Positions 1-3,851 of a stretch of 5,015 nt of DNA are shown here, piece by piece; within the stretch, counting starts at the first letter, position 1; each line of letters opens with the position of its first letter. The notes beneath the pieces were generated by a model, which made no database searches, was not told where the DNA came from, and saw nothing but the letters and a program-made list of their open reading frames with translations. Both the position numbers and the translations under genes were made by a program. The stretch is from a bacterium (lineage in GTDB: Bacteria > Bacteroidota > Bacteroidia > Cytophagales > Thermonemataceae): NCBI GenBank assembly GCA_025362415.1, contig JANYGM010000195.1, forward strand, positions 1 to 5,015, read 5' to 3'.

Positions 1-110
1 TAAAAAAATTCGTCAAAAAATACAATGTTGACAAAGAAGAGGATAATCTTAGTATGAGTGCTTTTGTGGAAGCCGCTATTACTGAAAAACTAGACAAGGA
101 ACTTGCCTAA
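1..110 (+). CDS. C-terminal part of a small protein with a ribbon-helix-helix-like tail (5' end outside window)
   Basis: An open frame enters from the left edge (first complete codon at base 3) and stops at TAA 108-110, giving 35 visible residues. The end of the protein reads AFVEAAITEKLDKEL, preceded by a charged helix-like stretch (KKFVKKYNVDKEEDN) and a short SMS turn. This layout (charged helix, turn with serine, then S-x-F-V-x-x-A-I-x-x-K-L) is like helices A and B of ribbon-helix-helix DNA-binding proteins such as plasmid partition or copy-control regulators and antitoxins. The N-terminal beta strand that would contact DNA is not in the window, so the family call is an inference. A hairpin begins 3 nt after the stop. 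Confidence 0.6.
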   Translation, partial: KKFVKKYNVDKEEDNLSMSAFVEAAITEKLDKELA

Positions 111-113
111 ACC

Positions 114-132
114 GCTCCTAGTGTGTAGGAGC
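114..132 (+). terminator. Hairpin after the first gene, possible terminator
   Basis: GCTCCTA (114-120) and TAGGAGC (126-132) form a perfect 7-bp stem with a 5-nt loop, 3 nt beyond the stop codon. Only TT follows directly and then A-rich sequence, so there is no proper U-tract. It may be a weak terminator or an mRNA-stabilising 3' hairpin. Confidence 0.45.
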
Positions 133-166
133 TTAAAAGATAAACCCAATTATTTTAAAACAAATA

Positions 167-190
167 ACCTACTTACGCAAGTAAATAGGT
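167..190 (+). promoter_or_regulatory. Leader hairpin with GCAA tetraloop
   Basis: Bases 167-176 pair with 181-190 as a 10-bp stem with a single C/A mismatch (172/185), closed by a GCAA loop (177-180) of the stable GNRA type. The hairpin is followed by an unusually C-rich stretch (191-205) for this AT-rich window. It lies about 70 nt upstream of the 70-aa gene, so a role in its 5' leader is plausible. I do not recognise it as any known riboswitch. Confidence 0.4.
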
Positions 191-210
191 GCAACCGCCG
201 CCCAGATGTA

Positions 211-261
211 ATGGCAAAAAAGTTCTTTTTAGCATCAATAAAACCATTTTCACGCTCATAA
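211..261 (+). CDS. Possible 16-codon leader ORF overlapping the next start
   Basis: ATG at 211 opens MAKKFFLASIKPFSRS and stops at TAA 259-261. The stop shares its last A with the ATG at 261 (TAATG), the arrangement expected for translational coupling. Within it, AAAAAG/CTTTTT (217-222/225-230) could form a small hairpin. It is too short to judge by codon use and could be chance. Confidence 0.25.
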   Translation: MAKKFFLASIKPFSRS

Positions 262-473
262 TGAAAAACGTACAAATAACACAAGAGCTTGCGCAAGAAC
301 TGATTATAGATTTTACTAAGGATATACAAATTCTTACAAATGTTTTGTTGTTTTTGGAACAACAATTTATTGCGCCACAAGAACTAATGCAAAGGAATAG
401 AGATATTTTAGAACATAAAAAAATGTGCCTTGAAAAACTACAAATAGCATTTTTAGCAGAAAACAACTTATAA
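261..473 (+). CDS. Small helical protein of unknown function (70 aa)
   Basis: I do not recognise a family. The protein (begins MKNVQITQELAQELI) is predicted by eye to be all-helical: amphipathic heptad-like leucine/isoleucine spacing runs through residues 8-34, and a second charged helix covers about 42-66. No signal peptide or membrane segment is visible. The frame is open upstream to a GTG at 189, but I prefer ATG 261: the residues between are proline-rich and unlike the rest, and the 211-261 mini-ORF ends on this ATG. It starts a three-gene run: the next ATG is 6 nt after the stop, and the third gene begins 4 nt after the second. A helical, probably oligomerising protein is as far as the sequence goes. 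Confidence 0.6.
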   Translation: MKNVQITQELAQELIIDFTKDIQILTNVLLFLEQQFIAPQELMQRNRDILEHKKMCLEKLQIAFLAENNL

Positions 474-479
474 ATTGAT

Positions 480-818
480 ATGCAAATACAACCATTTGAT
501 AGCGACAATAAAACAGTAGAACTTGTTTTTTGGGGAAAAGTTGATTTTGACCACCACAAACGTATAATTATAGGTTTGGATAACCAAAATTTTTATTTTG
601 CTAATGATTTATTGCCAAAATTTGCAAAAAATTTTAAGCCAAATAAGAAAAATGAAATGTCCGTAAAGCTCAATAGTTGCTATTTTTTATGTTTTTGCCT
701 TTGTTTAGAAGAAGCCAAAGAAAAATATATACTTGCAGACCAAGAAATGCACAATTTGCTTATAAATGCGCTTAGGCTAATGCAGCAGCAACAACAAGAA
801 ACTTTTTTACTAACTTAA
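480..818 (+). CDS. Protein of unknown function (112 aa)
   Basis: I do not recognise this protein. The first half (residues 12-50) alternates hydrophobic and polar residues in a beta-rich pattern (TVELVFWGKVDFDHHKR, then IIIGLDNQNFYFAND). The middle has a short cysteine-rich hydrophobic stretch (SCYFLCFCLCLEEA, about 67-80), and the C-terminus is a helix ending in a run of five glutamines. The cysteine stretch is too short and too close to charged residues for a convincing membrane span. The ATG lies 6 nt after the stop of the 70-aa gene and the stop is 4 nt before the next ATG, so the three genes are probably co-transcribed. The antisense strand is also open here, but its translation is a low-complexity C/S/L-rich shadow. 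Confidence 0.65.
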   Translation: MQIQPFDSDNKTVELVFWGKVDFDHHKRIIIGLDNQNFYFANDLLPKFAKNFKPNKKNEMSVKLNSCYFLCFCLCLEEAKEKYILADQEMHNLLINALRLMQQQQQETFLLT

Positions 819-822
819 AATT

Positions 823-951
823 ATGCTATTACTAATGTCTGATTTTCACGAGGGAATAGTGTTCGGATTGATTATTATTGTGTTTTTGGGCGCAGTAATA
901 CACTTTTCGGAGCGTGATGATGATGACGACTATTTAAACTGGAGAAAATAA
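823..951 (+). CDS. Small single-pass membrane protein with acidic tail (42 aa)
   Basis: ATG 823 to TAA 949-951 encodes 42 residues. A clear hydrophobic segment (GIVFGLIIIVFLGAVIHF, residues 11-28) is followed by a run of five aspartates and the end YLNWRK. The segment is long enough to cross the inner membrane once. The acidic, aromatic tail would by charge sit outside or at the membrane surface, but orientation is uncertain because positive residues flank the far end too. A second in-frame ATG at 835 would give a 38-aa form starting MSDFHEG, which is also reasonable. It begins 4 nt after the previous stop, so it is likely the last gene of the 261-951 unit. Family unknown; small TM proteins of this kind include phage and plasmid accessory proteins, toxins and complex subunits. 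Confidence 0.55.
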   Translation: MLLLMSDFHEGIVFGLIIIVFLGAVIHFSERDDDDDYLNWRK

Positions 952-972
952 AGCAATTATTTTTACAAAAAA

Positions 973-1003
973 TTTGGAATGTTAGTTTTTATTACTACCT
1001 TTG
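973..1003 (+). promoter_or_regulatory. Bacteroidota-type promoter ahead of the structured RNA
   Basis: TTTG at 973-976 and TACCTTTG at 996-1003 match the -33 (TTTG) and -7 (TAnnTTTG) elements of the Bacteroidota primary sigma factor, 19 bp apart. Transcription would start around 1007-1010, exactly where the left arm of the long inverted repeat begins. TAnnTTTG also occurs by chance within genes in this AT-rich window (for example 571-578), so the coincidence of position matters more than the match itself. Confidence 0.5.
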
Positions 1004-1007
1004 AGAT

Positions 1008-1200
1008 GCCAAAACAAATAAACAGTAAACGAAATAAGCCGTTAAACGCTTATTCAAACAGAATAGGCTATTTTTATGCCTATTCTGTTCCAAATAACAG
1101 TTCATAAGACCTAACGGCTTGCTACCTCCGTGCAATGTCCGTAATGGAATTGTAACATCCTACATACTTATTTCGGTAATCTGTGTTATTTGTTTTTGGC
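1008..1200 (+). ncRNA. Candidate structured RNA with paired ends, class unknown
   Basis: This gene-free stretch is built from nested inverted repeats. The ends pair: 1008-1021 (GCCAAAACAAATAA) with 1186-1200, 14 bp with one bulged T, continued by 1022-1025 with 1181-1184 and by 1031-1035 with 1170-1174. Inside, AAGCCGTTA (1036-1044) pairs perfectly with TAACGGCTT (1112-1120), enclosing a perfect 12-bp hairpin (1057-1068 with 1078-1089, 9-nt loop). The remaining 1121-1166 has only weak pairing. Reading frames here are short, and a promoter-like sequence ends 4 nt before it. End-paired RNAs of about 190 nt include 6S RNA and retron msr-msd transcripts, but I see neither a 6S-like central bubble nor a reverse transcriptase in the window. 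An inverted-repeat DNA element is the main alternative. Pairing was found by eye, without energy calculation. Confidence 0.5.
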
Positions 1201-1207
1201 GAGCGGG

Positions 1208-1236
1208 AAAGGGCAAGCCGTTTTTATTTTGCCTTT
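1208..1236 (+). promoter_or_regulatory. Hairpin/switch segment before the 83-aa gene
   Basis: AAAGG(G)CAA (1208-1216) can pair with TTGCCTTT (1229-1236), with one bulge. The same segment contains GCAAGCCGTT (1213-1222), which is perfectly complementary to AACGGCTTGC (1113-1122) inside the candidate RNA and is followed by TTTATTTT. Pairing with 1113-1122 would displace the internal 1036-1044/1112-1120 helix and leave a helix followed by a U-rich run, as in a terminator. It could be the 3' end of the RNA or an attenuator for the gene at 1258. Confidence 0.35.
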
Positions 1237-1257
1237 ATCTTACTAAGACAAAATAAT

Positions 1258-1509
1258 ATGAGTAAGCAGGCAAAAACTCCACACAAACAGAAATTTATTG
1301 CGTTTTTAGAAAGATTAGATAGTGAGCTTTGCGCCTTAGGTGCTAGTGAGCTTATCCAAAAACAAACCTATCTACTTGCGCACCTTGCACAACACAAAGA
1401 AAGTGAACGTCTTACAGATAGCTTTTTTAGTGAGGTTGTAACAAGCTCAAAAAGTATTATCAATTTGGTGCTTGTCGTACAGGAAGAAATACAGAAAATG
1501 AAGTATTAG
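1258..1509 (+). CDS. Small protein of unknown function (83 aa)
   Basis: The frame is open from 1183, but the first ATG is 1258, just after the structured region and an A-rich leader (ACAAAATA), which is the usual leader type here. The product starts MSKQAKTPHKQKF and is rich in helix-forming residues throughout: a basic N-terminus, an amphipathic helix at about 11-29, and a second half ending in a hydrophobic helix (SIINLVLVVQEEIQKMKY). The hydrophobic stretch is short, so I regard the protein as soluble. No catalytic or metal-binding motif is visible and I do not recognise a family. It follows the candidate structured RNA by 57 nt and might be its partner or be regulated by it. Its TAG stop forms the first three bases of a 9-bp direct repeat around the next element. 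Confidence 0.6.
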   Translation: MSKQAKTPHKQKFIAFLERLDSELCALGASELIQKQTYLLAHLAQHKESERLTDSFFSEVVTSSKSIINLVLVVQEEIQKMKY

Positions 1510-1683
1510 TATAAAGCAGTCAGAAGCAGGATTTACAGGAGTTCAAAGATAAATACAAAGATAATACAAAGGCGTAAATGTAGCGTAAATATAGCGTAAG
1601 GCGTATTTAATTGTATTTTGTATTATCCTGAACATCTTACAATTCTTGTAAATCCTGATTCTGAATTGTGGTAATAGTATAAA
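1507..1683. mobile_element. MITE-like inverted-repeat element with 9-bp direct repeats
   Basis: TAGTATAAA occurs at 1507-1515 and again at 1675-1683. Just inside these, TCAGAAGCAGGATTTACA (1520-1537) and TGTAAATCCTGATTCTGA (1647-1664) are inverted repeats matching at 17 of 18 positions. Further inward, GATAATACAAA (1559-1569) pairs with TTTGTATTATC (1617-1627). There is no gene inside. Terminal inverted repeats, short size and a flanking duplication fit a miniature inverted-repeat element. 4 bases (left) and 10 bases (right) separate the inverted repeats from the direct repeats, so the duplication may be coincidental. Sequences of the CAGGATTTACAGGA type are, from memory, common intergenic repeats in Bacteroidota. 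Confidence 0.5.
1572..1605 (+). repeat. Short tandem GCGTA repeats
   Basis: GCGTAAATGTA (1572-1582) is followed directly by GCGTAAATATA (1583-1593), then GCGTAA (1594-1599) and GCGTA (1601-1605). This makes four GCGTA motifs at steps of 11, 11 and 7 bases in the centre of the inverted-repeat element. The 11-bp step is about one helical turn, so a protein-binding array is possible. Simple slippage is equally likely. Confidence 0.6.
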
Positions 1684-1689
1684 CCAAAA

Positions 1690-1726
1690 AATACGCCCCT
1701 AATGTGTTGGAAGCACAGGGCGTATT
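1690..1726 (+). terminator. Strong hairpin, possibly the terminator of the 83-aa gene
   Basis: AATACGCCC (1690-1698) and GGGCGTATT (1718-1726) form a perfect 9-bp stem. Inside, TGTGT (1703-1707) pairs with GCACA (1713-1717), leaving a CTAA bulge and a 5-nt loop. An A-rich tract precedes it but no long T-tract follows, so it is an atypical terminator. If the 1507-1683 element is an insertion, this hairpin originally lay shortly after the stop of the 83-aa gene, as expected for its terminator. Confidence 0.5.
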
Positions 1727-1742
1727 CTAAATAACTATAACA

Positions 1743-1883
1743 ATGACAAAATTACTAAAAAAATCATTATTAGCAATATTTTTATTGTTTTTCTCTGAAA
1801 AAAAGAAAAAAAATCTTCCAGCTCCGACAATGTACCGAGTTGATGCAGTCAGTAGAATGTTTAGTTGCAACCAAAAACGCTAA
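1743..1883 (+). CDS. Short ORF with hydrophobic N-terminus, possibly the front half of a frameshifted gene (46 aa)
   Basis: ATG 1743, behind an A-rich ATAACA leader, opens MTKLLKKSLLAIFLLFF: two to four lysines followed by a hydrophobic core, as in a signal peptide or membrane anchor, although no cleavage site is obvious. The frame then crosses A7-G-A8 (1798-1813) and continues with unconvincing sequence to TAA 1881-1883. The +1 frame opens right at this A-rich tract (after TGA 1795-1797) and carries a well-behaved helical sequence to 2034. Skipping one A would join the two into a 96-aa protein. So this may be the start of a gene broken by a one-base change, an assembly error in a homopolymer, or a frame joined by slippage. 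As a separate 46-aa protein it is less convincing. Confidence 0.4.
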   Translation: MTKLLKKSLLAIFLLFFSEKKKKNLPAPTMYRVDAVSRMFSCNQKR

Positions 1884-2034
1884 GAAAATGAAAAGCATAA
1901 AATCTATTTTAAGTGTTGTAGGTGCTGATCTATTAGCTGATTTGGACGAGAAACTGCAAGCTGCAAAAACCACAACGGACAAAGAGAAACTAGAAAAAAT
2001 CAAAGCTACTTTCATTAAAAGGAAAATAGCATAA
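1843..2034 (+). CDS. Small lysine-rich helical protein (63 aa), or C-terminal half of the 1743 gene
   Basis: From ATG 1843 (a TTG at 1840 is immediately upstream) the frame encodes MQSVECLVATKNAKK and runs to TAA 2032-2034. The product is alanine-, lysine- and leucine-rich with strong helix propensity: a central stretch SILSVVGADLLADLDEKLQ (about residues 22-40) and a basic C-terminus ending KRKIA. No known motif is visible. It overlaps the 1743-1883 ORF by 41 nt in the +1 frame and has no A-rich leader of its own, which argues that it is normally read as part of a longer protein starting at 1743. If so, it would be the body of a membrane-anchored or exported 96-aa protein. Confidence 0.5.
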   Translation: MQSVECLVATKNAKKMKSIKSILSVVGADLLADLDEKLQAAKTTTDKEKLEKIKATFIKRKIA

Positions 2035-2099
2035 GCCCTCAACAAGCTACCAACTAACAATTTTAATCCATTAAATTAAAGTATTTACATATTATCAAT

Positions 2100-2144
2100 A
2101 TGTGGCGTGGAATTTCTATGCCCAAAAACGACAAAAAATTATGA
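2100..2144 (+). CDS. Possible 14-codon leader ORF coupled by ATGA
   Basis: ATG 2100 opens MWRGISMPKNDKKL and stops at TGA 2142-2144, overlapping the ATG of the 226-aa gene at 2141 (ATGA). The arrangement suggests translational coupling. An alternative reading is that the large frame starts at the GTG at 2102. Too short to test by composition. Confidence 0.3.
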   Translation: MWRGISMPKNDKKL

Positions 2145-2821
2145 ATAAGCCTAATTATTTTCTTGGTGGGATAGACCGCTACCAGACTATTTTGAACTTC
2201 ACGCAAAAAGTGAATGATTGGAATGATGCCACAATGATAGTTAAAACCGACAAAAACGGTTTTAAAGTGCGCAAACTCAACCACCAAAAAGCTATCAAAC
2301 ATAATACTTATTCTACTTATGAGGATTTGATTATGGATTTTTGCAGAAAATTTGAGGCAAACAAGCTAGAAACTCATTACAACTTGCAAACAACAAAAAC
2401 GTATATGAGTAGCTCCGACAAGATGCATCACCTAAGCGACCCAAAAACAGCTTATAATCATTTGCTTAGATTGCAACAGGCAGGGCTTTTGGTTGCTACC
2501 ACAAAGAAAGGAGATTTTTACGTGAAGACTGCAAAAGGAAAATTAGAGAAAAGAACAATTTGTTGCAAAAACATCAATTTTCCAGTAGATATAATTGCAT
2601 TCAGAAAACCAGTAGCTACACAAACAAATTTTTTTTCACAAGAAAAAACAGAAACAGAACTTTTGGCAAACATTGGCAGAAGAAACACGGAAAAAGTAGA
2701 AGTAGCATCTAAAAAAGCACAAGAAGATTATAGCGCAAAAATTGCAGAACTAAGAAAAACCAAAGGAAACGCCATTGCAAATGCGTATTTTATGCAACTG
2801 ATGAACGAGGGAAAAATCTAA
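2141..2821 (+). CDS. Putative winged-helix DNA-binding protein (226 aa), possibly linked to replication
   Basis: ATG 2141 is chosen because it overlaps a leader ORF and lies after an A-rich stretch; the frame is open up to a GTG at 2102, which would add 13 residues. Residues 58-82 form a helical segment (STYEDLIMDFCRKFEANK). Residues 100-118 (DPKTAYNHLLRLQQAGLLV) look like the recognition helix of a winged-helix fold, and residues 119-130 (ATTKKGDFYVKT) look like its wing: turn, glycine, then strand. This helix/Gly-Leu-Leu/wing pattern is typical of MarR/ArsR- or Rep-type winged helices, but I cannot name a family. The C-terminal 60 residues are charged, alanine-rich and helical, as in a coiled coil. 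The gene ends just ahead of DnaA boxes and direct repeats, so a role in replication initiation or its control is a fair inference. Confidence 0.6.
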   Translation: MNKPNYFLGGIDRYQTILNFTQKVNDWNDATMIVKTDKNGFKVRKLNHQKAIKHNTYSTYEDLIMDFCRKFEANKLETHYNLQTTKTYMSSSDKMHHLSDPKTAYNHLLRLQQAGLLVATTKKGDFYVKTAKGKLEKRTICCKNINFPVDIIAFRKPVATQTNFFSQEKTETELLANIGRRNTEKVEVASKKAQEDYSAKIAELRKTKGNAIANAYFMQLMNEGKI

Positions 2822-2963
2822 CATATCATTTTTATATTGATTTTTTTTTATAGACAACTATGGAAATTTTCCACACAAAATGTATTTAAGAATATAAGAA
2901 AAAAAGAAAATGGTATTAAGTTATAAGAATGTAAAATTTTGAAATTTTAAAATTTGCAAAAAT

Positions 2964-2984
2964 TGTGGATAAGTGTGTGGATAA
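2964..2984 (-). promoter_or_regulatory. Pair of exact DnaA boxes
   Basis: TTATCCACA is present twice on the minus strand, at 2964-2972 and 2976-2984, in the same orientation and 12 bp apart, so two DnaA molecules would lie on nearly the same face of the helix. I saw no other exact copy in the window. They sit at the edge of the AT-rich stretch, as at known origins. Confidence 0.75.
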
Positions 2985-2995
2985 CTATTTTTTGG

Positions 2996-3066
2996 GAAGG
3001 TGGGAAAAAGCGGAGTGTCTAATGCTTTTGAGAAGGTTTAAGAAGGTGGGAAAAAGCGGAGTGTCT
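2996..3066 (+). repeat. Two perfect 25-bp direct repeats (iteron-like)
   Basis: The 25 bases at 2996-3020 recur exactly at 3042-3066, a shift of 46 bp. Each begins GAAGGTGGG and ends GGAGTGTCT. A partial third copy, AGAAGGT, lies between them at 3031-3037. They are much richer in G than the surroundings and begin 11 bp after the second DnaA box. Iterons bound by a replication initiator are one reading; a small duplication is the alternative. Confidence 0.75.
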
Positions 3067-3300
3067 GTTGATTTGTTTTGTTTTTACTGTTTTGTGTTGC
3101 GGATTATTCCAGCATCTCCCCTATAAAGTTGTTTGGAGTGTTTTTTTAGAATTTAAGAAGTTGTTTTTTTGGGAAAATGGGCGAGAAAAAATTTCAAATT
3201 TTTATAAAATGATGCCTTTTTTGCCCGACTTTGATTTTCAAAGTGAATATAATAGATTATAAATTTTTAATATTTTAACATTTTAATATTTTTAAGGATT
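3067..3300 (+). promoter_or_regulatory. Non-coding upstream region of the five-gene operon, with palindromes
   Basis: No convincing gene is present. AAAAATTT-C-AAATTTTT (3187-3203) is a perfect palindrome, and CTTTGA-TTT-TCAAAG (3229-3243) is a second one. TTTTAATATTTT occurs twice at 3265-3276 and 3281-3292. The second palindrome contains a TTTG followed by TATAAT-like sequence (3247-3252), which could be a promoter although spacing is short. AAGGA (3294-3298) is one of the few SD-like sequences in the window but lies only 2 nt before ATG 3301. The palindromes are plausible operators; this is unproven. Confidence 0.4.
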
Positions 3301-3840
3301 ATGGAAACTAGACAAAGGCTTAGTTTTGAGCCAGATAAGAAAAGAAACAAGGTTTTTTTGCGCTTGTACTACACAAGTGATGATTTGCGCCAAACAGGAC
3401 ATCAAACGAAATACCCACTAATGACCCACACACAAATGCCGTATGAAGTGGGAAATGTTATCAAATGGCAAATCAAAAAGCTACTTTTTGACCATTTGGA
3501 AAATTTGAAAGATTGCCATTGTATCACACTTCTATATTGTGGAGCGAAAACAGAAGAAAAATTGGTTTTGTGCAAATTTTGTTTCAAAGATGAAAAAATT
3601 GCTATTTCTTTCAGAAAGAATAACCAAAAACTTATTTCTGTTGAAGGAATAAACGAACACGGTGAGCTATTCCCTAGAAATACGGACTTATTGGGAAGTC
3701 AGACAAAATATTGGGTTGATTGGTTTGATGAGAACAATAACATCAAAGAAGAACACGAGGAGATGTTTAAGTTCATCATTGACACTAGAAACGACTTTTT
3801 AGCAGAACTTGCCAACAGAGAAACAGTAGAAATTTACTAA
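3301..3840 (+). CDS. First gene of five-gene operon, unknown function (179 aa)
   Basis: I do not recognise a family. The protein begins METRQRLSFEPDKKRN and looks soluble and mixed alpha/beta. Residues 17-25 (KVFLRLYYT) form a likely strand and 50-70 a helix. A cluster of cysteines follows: C72, C74, C80, C91 and C94, of which DCHC and LCKFCF look like metal-binding half-sites or simply buried cysteines. The C-terminal 35 residues are an acidic helix (EEHEEMFKFIIDTRNDF). The start is the ATG right after AAGGATT; no upstream in-frame ATG competes. It leads a run of five genes with gaps of 11, 4, -4 and 5 nt, ending at a strong terminator, so it is probably made from the same mRNA. Confidence 0.75.
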   Translation: METRQRLSFEPDKKRNKVFLRLYYTSDDLRQTGHQTKYPLMTHTQMPYEVGNVIKWQIKKLLFDHLENLKDCHCITLLYCGAKTEEKLVLCKFCFKDEKIAISFRKNNQKLISVEGINEHGELFPRNTDLLGSQTKYWVDWFDENNNIKEEHEEMFKFIIDTRNDFLAELANRETVEIY

Positions 3841-3851
3841 AACTTACAACA

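Larger units (their letters stand above)
2861..3066. other. Candidate replication origin
   Basis: This gene-free segment combines several origin hallmarks. TGTGGATAA occurs at 2964-2972 and 2976-2984, the exact complement of the DnaA box TTATCCACA. TTTTCCACA (2867-2875) differs from that box at one base and overlaps a palindrome (TGGAAA-T-TTTCCA, 2861-2873). Between them lies a very AT-rich stretch (about 2876-2963) with two related blocks ending in ATAAGAA (2883-2900 and 2914-2929), suitable for duplex opening. Two 25-bp direct repeats follow. Chromosomal oriC, plasmid and phage origins all can have this layout. The repeats and the small-gene surroundings favour an accessory replicon. Confidence 0.6.

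Noticed and set aside
173..559. A 128-codon open frame on the minus strand
   Set aside because: Its translation is a low-complexity C/S/L/I-rich string with no domain, and it lies opposite two + strand genes with better starts and spacing. It is a shadow of AT-rich coding DNA.
571..578. TAGGTTTG with TTTG 21 bp upstream, a second promoter match on the + strand; CAAACGTA (557-564) on the minus strand
   Set aside because: They are inside a gene with no transcript start expected. They show that the consensus occurs by chance in this composition.
1041..1117. GTTAAAC and ACCTAAC resemble integron attC boxes
   Set aside because: Their order is GTT...AAC on either strand, the reverse of an attC site (RYYYAAC first, GTTRRRY last). 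No integrase or cassette array is visible.
1008..1200. Retron msr-msd locus
   Set aside because: The paired ends and long hairpin are suggestive, but the next gene encodes only 83 aa without reverse-transcriptase motifs, and none is found in the window. I therefore left the RNA unclassified.
1782..2060. A 92-codon minus-strand frame
   Set aside because: It is hydrophobic and serine-rich only because it is antisense to lysine-rich helical coding sequence. No leader or neighbour supports it.
2063..2302. A 79-codon minus-strand frame
   Set aside because: It lies opposite the 5' part of the 226-aa gene and has no recognisable feature.
2822..2856. Possible terminator after the 226-aa gene (T9 run at 2841-2849)
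   Set aside because: Only a 4-bp ATCA/TGAT stem precedes the T-run. Too weak to call.
3068..3262. A 64-codon frame starting with TTG in the region after the direct repeats
   Set aside because: The start is a TTG overlapping the end of a repeat, the sequence is F-rich from poly-T runs, and the first ATG leaves only about 17 residues. More likely non-coding origin/promoter DNA.
3402..3587. A 61-codon minus-strand frame
   Set aside because: It is fully inside the 179-aa gene, which has better context. Shadow ORF.
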